This document shows positions 24,891 to 33,581 of a DNA stretch of 64,000 nt, one piece after another (position 1 is the first letter of the stretch; every line of letters begins with the position of its first letter). A program made the translations under genes and the position numbers. Source of the DNA: Acorus gramineus (taxonomy: Eukaryota > Streptophyta > Magnoliopsida > Acorales > Acoraceae). Location: positions 18,575,858-18,639,857 of the forward strand of contig CM060854.1 in the NCBI GenBank assembly GCA_030737835.1, given 5' to 3'. The notes under the pieces are model-generated. The model searched no databases and was not told where the DNA came from. It saw only the letters and a program-made list of their open reading frames with translations.

Positions 24891-25014
24891 CTGGAGACGG
24901 CATATACGGCATATATATATGCCGTCTCCTGAGACGGTATATATATATGCCGTCTCCTGGAGACGGTATATATATATACCGTCTCCAGGGACGGCATATA
25001 TATATGCCGTCCCC
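24891..25014. repeat. Left array of GGAGACGG...CCGTCTCC palindromes
   Basis: Four consecutive palindromic units with constant arms GGAGACGG / CCGTCTCC and AT cores. Cores are CATATATATATG or TATATATATATA here. The third unit (about 24957-24987) is a perfect 28-bp palindrome, and the fourth (about 24988-25014) is perfect with GGGACGG arms. Each could fold as a hairpin in single-stranded DNA or RNA. Confidence 0.9.
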
Positions 25015-25118
25015 GCTGCCAAGCCCTAAAACACCCATTTCACCTCTTTTCTCCCTCTTTCACCCACCCACCCGTTGCCAACCCCGAAAAATCATCAAAA
25101 ACAAGTTTGAATCCGAAG

Positions 25119-25561
25119 GTAAACATCAAAACCCTAAATGTTCTTGAATTTTATTATTTATTTGTCAATTGTTTTGATTTTATTGAATAAATTAGGGTTT
25201 TATAAAAAATCTTAAATGTTGAATGTTGAATTTATTTATTATTGGAATGTTGATTGTATGATGTTTTGTTAAGTGAAATGCGAAGTTTTTAGGGTTTTGG
25301 TTATTTTAAAATGTCTTATTTGTCAAAATAAACTTTTAAATCTTAAAAAAATTTGAAATTTTTTTTAAAAATTGTATGGCCTTAGGAAATAATTCAATGG
25401 CCTCTTAGTAAACATTTTTAAAAAATTAAAGGCTATTTTTAGGAAATATGCTTTGTATGTGTTGCATGAATGTTTTTTGTGTTTAATGTGTATGTGTTGG
25501 ATGGATTTTATTATTATGAATTTAGAAATATATTTACTAAGTTGAATAATTTATGGTTTAG
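25119..25561 (+). other. Probable 5'-UTR intron of the MULE transposase
   Basis: GAAG|GTAAAC at 25118/25119 and the acceptor TTTAG at 25557-25561 directly before the ATG bound an AT-rich, gene-free stretch. A leader intron here would explain the 540-base gap between palindrome array and start codon. Inferred from splice-site consensus only. Confidence 0.45.
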
Positions 25562-28220
25562 ATGGTAAAGAAATCCGATGTCCCGTTAATGTACTCTTTT
25601 AACGGGAGGATTGTTCGACGCGAAGATAGTTCATTTTATGAAGGTACCATGAAAACCACCATCATAAATAAGAAGATCTCTTATGTCGATTTACTCCAAA
25701 TGATGTACCATTTGACGGGGACCGATCCAAGTCTTTACAAATTGTCCATGACTGCTGTGCATCCAACTCACGACGGAAAGTGTTTGGGTGCCCCTCTCGA
25801 AGATGATATGGGGGTGAAAGTTATGATAATGATGTACCCAAAGCACGCGCATATCATTCAAATATGGTTAGAGAAGGAAGAGATCATACAAAGAGGCCGT
25901 GGCGCGATGAATTATGATGCAGAAGATTCATATCCTTCCATTGTTCGTGAACCATATCAACCTTCATCGTCGTCGTTTGTTCCGTGCACCCAAGAGAATA
26001 TTGATGCAACACCGACCAATGCCTATGGGAGTGTGAATATACCACATTTGTAAGTATTGTGAATTTATAGGATGTTTTTGGTGGGTGTATTCATATATGT
26101 AAGTATATTGTGTTTGCATTTATAGGTCCCCATTTCATGACATGGGTTGGGACGATATTCGTGAAGGAATTGAAGTGAACAATGAAGGAGAAGAAGATCA
26201 AGAAGGGGGAGAAGAAGAAGATCAAGATTGGGGAGAAGAAGAAGATCAAGAAGGGGAAGAAGAAGAAGAGGATGATTATGAAGAAGATCCGAAGAAGAAG
26301 AAGAAGCAGAGGAACCTGATAGTGAGGAGGACCATGATGTGAGGAGAACTGCCATCAGTGAATATGGTGTTCCTCAAATGTTTCCTACACGTGAGCTTAT
26401 GGAGCAGGCGGTGGCTGAAAATGTCCATCCATGCATTTATGAAATCGGATCTTCTTCGTGTAATGAACTTGAGGTTGGTCAGCTTTTCGCGAATAAGAAG
26501 TCACTCATTAATGCTGTCCGAACCTGGAGCATAAAGAAATGCGCACAATGTCATGTGGTGAAATCAAATGCAGAAAAATACGCCGTTAAGTGCATAAATG
26601 ATGAATGTAATTGGAGATTATATGCGAGGAGGGTCGGTGGTTCAGAAATGTTCAAGATTTCCACTCTGAGAGTTCCTCATACATGCTCCGATCCTCTTCT
26701 CAGTTCAAATCACAGACAATTTAGTTCTGATTATATCTCACAGCTGATTATGCCAACGATTCGTCATAATTTGAGAATCAGTGCTACTGAGATAATGGAC
26801 AGGATACGTGCTGATCATCACTACACAATTTCATATTCAAAGGCAAACCGTGCCAAATGGAAGGCTATGGAGAGGATATTTGGAAATTGGGAGGAATCAT
26901 ATGCTGAGTTGCCTCTATATGTTGATGCCTTGAGGAGGTCTAATCCAGGAACAACTGTGTTCTTCGAAGGCCCTGTCATACAAGAGAATAACATGGGCAG
27001 ACCGATCCGACAGTTTGAACGTGTTTTTTGGGCATTCGGTCCAGCCTTAGAGGCTTTCAAACATTGTCGTCCATTGGTTTGCATCGATGGAACACATCTG
27101 TATGGAAAGTATAAAGGAACTCTCCTGATAGCCACTGCTTGCGATGCAGAAAATGGTTTGCTTCCGATAGCCTTTGCTATAGTTGAATGAGAACAGAAGC
27201 AGTTGGACCTTCTTCCTTTGGAACTTGTTCTTTTCTGTTGGTGGTATAAACAATTTGTGTGTCATATCTGATCGGCACTTGGGCATCATAGCAGGCATGA
27301 AGGATATTGAGGAATCAAGCAATGTAACATGGCACCATCGTTTCTGTATGAGACACATGATAGACAACTTCAAAAAACATGTAAAATCAAAGGAGTTGAG
27401 TGACCAGGTGTGGAGGGCTGCCACCTTGAAATGTCCAAATCAATTTGCTGATGAAATGCGAAAGATTCTTACTGCCTCCTCACAAGCTCGCACATGGCTT
27501 GATCAAGTCCCTCCACAAACATGGGCCCTTTGTTATGACGATGGCCGTCGTCATGGCACGATGACCACCAATAGAGCTGAAAGCATGAACAGTGTCTTGA
27601 AAGGTGTAAGAGGGTTGCCAATCACTGCCATATTACAACAGACATTCATACGAGTGTCAGAGTATTTTTATACAAGGCGTGAATCGGCCGAGAGCATGTC
27701 AGGTGAACATGTGCCATCTATGCAGCAACATTTGGAGAGAACTGCACATGATGCAAGGGCGATGTTAGTAAGAAGGCTTGATAGATCAGAATTCAATGTC
27801 CAAGACAAGAATGCGGTTATGTACATTGTTTTCCTATATCCTGACAATGCAGAATGTCAATGTCATGTTCCGAAGTTGTTTCACTATCCATGTGCACATG
27901 TCATAGCGGCCTGTGGGTATGCTCGTATTAGTCCTGGGAGATATGTGTCACATTGGCTTTCCTCAGAGTCATATAGACACACTTATGAACCCCGATTCCA
28001 CTCCGTTGATGATAAAAGTCGTTGGCCGATTCCTACGGAAAACGATCCCATCTTCATCCCACCAAATGTTAGGAGACAAGCGGGGCGCCCTGTATCAACT
28101 CGCCGACGTATGCATATGGACTCCAGGGATCCAAGTCTGAGATATACATGTTCAATATGTCATGAGAAAGGCCATAGAAAAAATAAATGTCCACGTAGAA
28201 ATACAAATGCTGGTAATTGA
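25562..28220 (+). CDS. MUDRA-type MULE transposase (frameshifted)
   Basis: Cuts and inserts the MULE. Exon 1 is 25562-26049 (MVKKSDVPLMYSFNG...), an in-frame GT-AG intron spans 26050-26125, and exon 2 starts at 26126. An acidic Glu/Asp tract follows (26160-26335), then the MuDR DNA-binding type region (GQLFANKKSLINAVRTWSI, CNWRLYARR), the DDE-type MULE domain with CIDGTHLYGKYKG and later ISDRHLGI, a SWIM zinc finger (CQCHVPKLFHYPCAHVIAAC) and a CCHC knuckle (CSICHEKGHRKNKC). Two frame shifts are visible: one in the GAA-rich tract near 26285, one near 27187 just after FAIVE. The copy is therefore probably inactive. An alternative last intron (28213-28294) would change the final residues. Confidence 0.9.
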
Positions 28221-28297
28221 TGTTAAATATGATTGTGATATGATGATGAATGTTCAATTGTTTGAGTAGATATTAACTTGTGTTCAAATTACAGGTG

Positions 28298-30527
28298 ATG
28301 GACATCCGTGAGTGGCATGGACCCGTCGTGGATGATTTGCTGTATTTTCAGGGATCTCATAGGTCTCATCATGGATTCCAGGGCAAGGTATGACAAATGA
28401 TGTGTTTTTCTCTAATGTTATTCTTCATATATGATTTTTTTCTTACTTGAATATATAATTTCCTTAAACAGACCGACTCCTCCAAGTTTACTATCCACAT
28501 GGTGGCATTGCGTCACTGGGTCATGGATCCACGCATCGAGCCATACGTGAGGGCATCGGGATTGTATTATTTGACAGAGATGGGATATACCAGATCAGAT
28601 CATCGACTTCTACAAGCACTGACTGAGAGATGGAGACCAGAGACCAACACATTTCATCTGCGACAGGGCGAGATGACAATTACACTTCAGGACGTTGCTA
28701 TTCTGACTGGACTACCCATTGATGGCAAGCCCGTGACTGGTATCACAGACCACGATGATTGGGCCAGCGTTTGTGAGGAGCTGTTAGGTGTTGGCCCCCC
28801 TGCAGATAAGATCAAGGGTGGAAGAATTTTTCTCTCGTGGCTTAAAGAAACCTTCAGCATCGTACCAGATGTTGAATTGGACGACGATATCCTCCAGCAG
28901 TATGCACGTGCATACATCTTATTTGTGCTTGGATCAACAATCTTCGCCGATGGCACAGGAAATAAGATACATGCGTGCTACCTTCATTTATTCAGAGATT
29001 TTGAGGATGCTGGTCGATATTCATGGGGTGCAGCTGCGTTGGCCCACTTATATAGAGCATTGTACAGAGGTAGTGTGCTTGGAGAGAGGATGTCGGCAGG
29101 ATCTCATGGTTTTTATTCTTTGCTACAGGTAATATGCAAACCCAATTTTCATCCATACATACTAAATTTTTTTTTTTCCTGTGTTACTAAAGATTTTGTT
29201 CCAATGCAGCTATGGTCGTGGGAGAGATTACATGTGGGACGACCGTCATTGCATGATCCGGATTTTATTCTTGGAGATCGACCTTTGGGAGCAAGGTAAT
29301 GTCAATATTTTCATCTTCTTTTGTCAATTCATAGAAGATTAGAGTATCATTAAATTCGATATTTCAGGTGGAAGGTGACTCAGAGGTTTGATGAAAATTC
29401 GCGTGTTCTGATATACTATAGAGCACAACTGGACTATCAGCTTCAGTCGCAGGTGACTATACAATTAGCCATATATTTCACAAATGATATATTCTACGTT
29501 AATTGTCATACTAATTATATATTTGGTTTTTGGTAGGTTATATGGCAGCCTTATTCTGGGACATATGAGACACTACCACCTGCATGTATGGATCATATGG
29601 AGTTGTGGACGGCTAGGGTCCCACTCATTTGCTTTGATATTGTGGAGATGCACGTGCCGGATCGAGTCGCACGTCAATTTGGATGGCATCAGGACATTCC
29701 ATCTGATGTAGAGGCCATCGACCGGGTAAACCGACGAGGTAGACAGGATGTGAATTGGATAGTTTTTCACCAGTCTTATATCGAGCGTTGGGACCAACGA
29801 TTGGATCACATCCACCAATTCTCTCATACCCGGAGTTCGAGGAGATATATGGAGTGGTACTGGGAGAGAACAGTCAGACATATCACACCTCCACCACCCC
29901 CACAGTACCATCCAGGCTATGTCGCACCAAATTCGGTAAGAATTTTAAACGCGTGTTACATTTTTAGATAGTGATAAATGATTTTATATTACTTATCATA
30001 TTGAAACTTTTGTTAACAGGGGGGAGTTACACAGAACATTACCGAGGTGCTTGCAAGGGGGTTGGTCTTATACCCCAACTGCGGTGAGTGGGATCGTATA
30101 GTTGCGTGTGGCACGGGACTATGCAGATGCGATGATGGGAGACATGGGACAACCTTCGAGTACCCCCAGTGCATCTACAGATGCTGATGATTCTCAGGAT
30201 GTGGTAGATGATAGTTTCGCTCACACGGAATTCACCATTGACGAGTTCTTCAATGATGTACGACTCGATGCAGAGATCGATGAGCAACCACAACAACCAG
30301 CCCCAGCTCCTGATCGAGCTCCACAGATGACACTCCAGACATATACTCGTGGACCACGCAGGGTTTGGTGTACTTCTACTACTGCCAGTCGGGGATCGGG
30401 CGAACAATTTACCACTCCACCACAATCAGGTGTGCCGCCATCCACAGCAACTGACGTACCCTCTTCATCAGCACCTCCTGCTCCGAGAAAAGCCAAAAAG
30501 AAAGGACTTCTGAGAATATTTGGATGA
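28298..30527 (+). CDS. Plant mobile domain (PMD / MAIN-like) gene inside the MULE
   Basis: Exons by GT-AG sites: 28298-28387, 28472-29128, 29210-29295, 29368-29452, 29537-29935, 30020-30527; about 607 residues. Family features: MDPRIEPYVRASGLYYLTEMGY, then ITLQDVAILTGLPIDGKPVTG, FADGTGNKIHACYLHLF and WGAAALAHLYRALYRG, typical of the PMD found in MAIN, MAIL1 and the 'PP7 long form homolog' proteins. Cellular members act in gene silencing and meristem maintenance, and PMD genes also travel inside MULEs and Ty3 elements (known for the family). The C-terminus is low complexity and ends KAKKKGLLRIFG. One surplus base near 30104 shifts the frame before RDYADAMMGD; otherwise the frame is intact. It lies 77 bases behind the transposase stop, same strand. 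Its role in transposition is unknown. Confidence 0.85.
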
Positions 30528-30748
30528 TTGTATTTCTGTTGGATGTAAAACACTTTTATTATATTCATGCATTTTCATTTCTGTGTATTGTATTTGTATT
30601 TTCATTGGTGTTTAGAAACAGGAGTCAAGTGATTACAATGGATTTATGTAAATATCAATGCATTTTATTATATTTATGCATGTTCAAGCAGGAATTTTTA
30701 TACAGGTGAGATAGCCAAAGTTGTATACAACTCAAAAAAAAAAAAAAG
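30528..30748. other. 3' flank of the PMD gene inside the MULE
   Basis: AT-rich, non-coding stretch with ATTTGTATT- and AATAAA-like words suitable for 3'-end formation of the PMD transcript. It ends in an A-run at 30734-30747 just before the right palindrome array. Confidence 0.4.
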
Positions 30749-30940
30749 ACTGAAGACGGATTGTATATAATCCGTCTCTGGAGACGGATTATATACAATC
30801 CGTCTCCAGGAGACGGGTTATATTAACCCGTCTTCAGGAGACGGGTTATATATAACCCGTCTCCAGTGTAAATCCATACCATTTACACTGGAGACGGATT
30901 ACACTGGAGACGGATTATATATAATCCGTCTCCAGTGTAA
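30749..30940. repeat. Right array of GGAGACGG...CCGTCTCC palindromes
   Basis: At least five units with the same arms as the left array but different cores: ATTATATATAAT, ATTGTATATAAT, GTTATATATAAC and GTTATATTAAC types. The last perfect unit (about 30908-30935) overlaps the terminal inverted repeat. Partial arms (ACACTGGAGACGGATT) are duplicated near 30884-30915. Confidence 0.9.
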
Positions 30941-31031
30941 AATACCTGCGGGGCTAGTTTTTGCAAATATTCGGGTGGGGGGCTATTTTTGCAAATTTTC
31001 AATTTTCGGGGGTTAAAAGTGCTAATTACCC
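30912..31031 (-). repeat. MULE right terminal inverted repeat
   Basis: Inverted partner of 24723-24843, ending TGCTAATTACCC at 31031 directly before the second copy of TACTATCAT. Confidence 0.9.
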
Positions 31032-32726
31032 TACTATCATCCTATGCGAGGCTTTGGAGGATACTACTAGAGGGGTTCAGCTAATCTACCAGGTCTTCGA
31101 AATGATCGCTAGCCTTCAGTTAAATTTTTGAAAAAAACACGTCATGGTGGGCATCAATGTTGATAGATTGAAAGTTGAACGTTTGGCACAAATTTTTCAA
31201 ATGTTGCGTCCAGGAACTCCCTATAAGGCACTTGGGTCTCCCCCTCCAAAACTTGGCATGGTTCTAAAAGCCGAATGGACCCCCTTGGTGGAAAGATTTG
31301 GATGGCGCTTGGAGGGCTGGAAGGGCAAATTGCTGAGCTCGGGAGGAAGGCTGGTCCTTCTTCAAGCCATTTTATAGAATCTACCAACCTATTTCCTCTC
31401 TATCTTCATGATTCCTAAGGGGATAATCAATAAGATAGATGTAATTCGTAAGCATTTCTTGTGGATAGGACAAATGTTCAATGGTCAAGTGGGAGGTGGC
31501 GTGTAGTAGCAAGAAAGACGGGAGTCTTGGAGTTCTCAATCTTGAGAATATGAATAGAGCCTTATTGTTTAAATGGAAGTGGCGGATGGTGTCATCAGGT
31601 TCCCTTCTTTGGAAGCAGATTGTAGTGGACTAGTGGTTAGATATAATTTCTCGGCAACCAACATGGACGATCTCCCAAGAGTAGCTACCAAACCTTCCCA
31701 TATCTGGTCTGGAATCTTGAAGGGTACTCCTCTCTTCAAGGAAGCAATTAGGTTGTGCATTGGAGATAGGCGGACCATCCAATTCTGGAATGATGTATGG
31801 CTAGGAGAATCATCTTTAAAGGTGAGGCACCCCGAACTGTTCGAGCTCACTGCGGTTAGGGAGTGCACAGTAGTCCAACACACGGGTGGAGAACAACTTG
31901 CGATGGTGTGGTAGGTCCATTTGCGAAGGGATGTGCGAGGGGAGGAAGTGGTTCTGCTATCAGACCTGCAGAGAGAACTCGGAGAGGTGCTGCTGGTCAG
32001 GGACAAACCAGATCATGCAGTATGGAAGTCTCAACAGCGGCTGGGTTTCTCAGTGAATGGAGTATATTCTTGGTGGAGGCAATCTCATCCACGTAATGAA
32101 AGCACAGCAAGCAAATGGGTGGGGATTTGAAAAGCGAAAATTACGTTAAAAGTGAAATTCTTTTTGTGGTTGATGTACTAAAAAAATTTGCTCACGAAAG
32201 TCTATCGAGCAAAATGAGTTCATGGGGCAAACTTGACATACAGCTCGTGCGGTAGTGGAGAGGAAATGGCTCTACATATCATGTAAGAACGCCCGTTGGC
32301 TCGTCAGACTTGGAATAGACTTGCTGAGGCTACTATGGGTGTTCCACTTTTGAGGATCTCTGGAGTGCAGGAAGGACCTTGTGTGCTCGGGGGGACAAGA
32401 GTTTCTTGGCCAAAGTCTCACAGATTTTGATTCCGGTGGTGCTTTAGGCCCTTTGGTTATCTTGTAACCCCCAACTGTTTAGGGGACTCGGCATATGAAG
32501 AAAACATATGGGAGTCAGTTGTTCACAATATTAAAGCTTGGGGAGGGGCATGTGCAGGAACAAGGAAGATTGGTCTTATAAGAGGGAAACTATGTGTTGA
32601 GTAGTCACATTTTGCTAGGATCTCTTTGATCCCTTTGATCCAAGAGGTTGTAATAGACTTCTCTACTTAACATCTTGTGATGGGGTTCCCTTTGTATCAT
32701 TTTCAATTCGGGCATTACATTTCTTT

Positions 32727-32799
32727 GAATAAAATTAAGACTAATAATGCATACCTTTCTCAAGGAAAAAAAAAAAATTCTGAATAAAATTAAGACTAA
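32727..32799. repeat. 19-bp direct repeats around a 35-bp A-tailed insert
   Basis: GAATAAAATTAAGACTAAT occurs at 32727-32745 and 32781-32799. Between them lie 35 bases ending in an A-run (32766-32776) plus TTCT. This is the shape of target-primed insertion of an almost completely truncated retroposon, or of the end of LINE-1 with its own target duplication. Confidence 0.6.
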
Positions 32800-32878
32800 T
32801 ATGTGCAACGCGCATATGTACATTTTCTAGTAAGACTAAATGTAACAATACCCTATATATATAGATAGACACACTACT

Positions 32879-33249
32879 ATGGAGAACACATTAGTCTCAC
32901 CAAACTACACAAAGTCGAGACCGGATCCAGTTAGGACTGGATCCGGTCAGTACCGAGCTGGACGAAGTGAAAATCGAACTGCACCACCTATAAATTGAAC
33001 TGCACAATCAATTGTTGGGTATATATTTTACTTTTCTATTGATACTGATGATACTTAGGAATTCATATTTTTTTTAATAGTTGATTGGATTCAATAAGAG
33101 AGTAAAATATATACCCAACAATTGATTGTACAGTTCGATTTATAAGTGGTGCAATTCGATTTATAAGTGGTACAGTGTGATTTTCACGTCGTCCAGTTCA
33201 GTACTGATCGAACTGACCGAATCCAGTCCTGACTGGGGCCCTCCATAGG
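32879..33249. mobile_element. 371-bp fold-back MITE in LINE-2
   Basis: Perfect 8-bp duplication ACACTACT (32871-32878 and 33250-33257). The two halves are inverted copies over about 150 bases (GACCGGATCCAGTTAGGACT, ATCAATTGTTGGGTATATAT and their complements), so single-stranded DNA or RNA would fold into one long hairpin. Non-coding. The 8-bp duplication suggests hAT type. Confidence 0.85.
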
Positions 33250-33581
33250 ACACTACTTTGGCAGTATTTGTCAGTAATGGGCAATGGAGGAAACCAATGC
33301 GGAGTCCACCTGAGCTAGACTCGCTTTGGGATGAAGTTCAGCAGATTGAGGTGGGAGGAAAAGGTGAAGACATCCTGATATGGCCTTCAAGCAAGTCTGG
33401 AAGATTAGGACTTTCTGAAGACTGGAAAGCAGTGCGGGCTAGGGGGGAGGTCTGTCAGTGGTCTAAATGGCTTTGGCACCCCATTCAAACCCCGAAACAT
33501 TGCCTCTGTGCATGACAAGCTTTCCACAACAAACTTCCCACACTCATTCGACTACAAAAAAGGGGAATCACTCAAGCTACA

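Larger units (their letters stand above)
24723..31031 (+). mobile_element. 6.3-kb MULE with transposase and plant-mobile-domain genes
   Basis: A perfect 9-bp target duplication TACTATCAT (24714-24722 and 31032-31040) and inverted ends GGGAAATTAGCA / GGGTAATTAGCA define a Mutator-like element. Terminal repeats of about 120 bp are highly alike. Inside each lies an array of palindromes (24891-25014 and 30749-30940). Two genes run in the same direction: a MUDRA-type transposase (25562-28220) and a PMD-family gene (28298-30527). It inserted into the YADD region of a LINE. A few frame breaks suggest it cannot now move itself, but the intact ends and duplication point to a fairly recent arrival. Confidence 0.93.
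22577..32776 (+). mobile_element. LINE-1 copy (L1-type, RT plus C-terminal region), split by a MITE and a MULE
   Basis: Pieces 22577-23583, 24653-24722 and 31032-32776 are one 5'-truncated LINE. Reverse-transcriptase blocks seen: WLKEGDENTSFFHR, PGPDGF, VLIPK, YRPISL, LANRLK, KGLRQGD. The catalytic YADD region is encoded at 24700-24722 and continues at 31032 as TIILCEALE, with the MULE between. The C-terminal part follows (PPPKLG, GWKGKLLSSGGRLVLLQA, IQFWNDVW), then an AT-rich 3' end. Several frameshifts and stops mark it as dead. A hAT-like MITE splits it at 23584-24652. It is the oldest layer of this stack, because everything else interrupts it. Confidence 0.88.

Noticed and set aside
24891-25014. 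CRISPR-like repeat array
   Set aside because: Units are palindromes without unique spacers, inside a plant MULE end.
28499-30527. PMD gene as an ordinary host gene captured by chance
   Set aside because: It lies between matching MULE ends, same strand as the transposase and with family-typical layout, so it is treated as part of the element; capture long ago remains possible.
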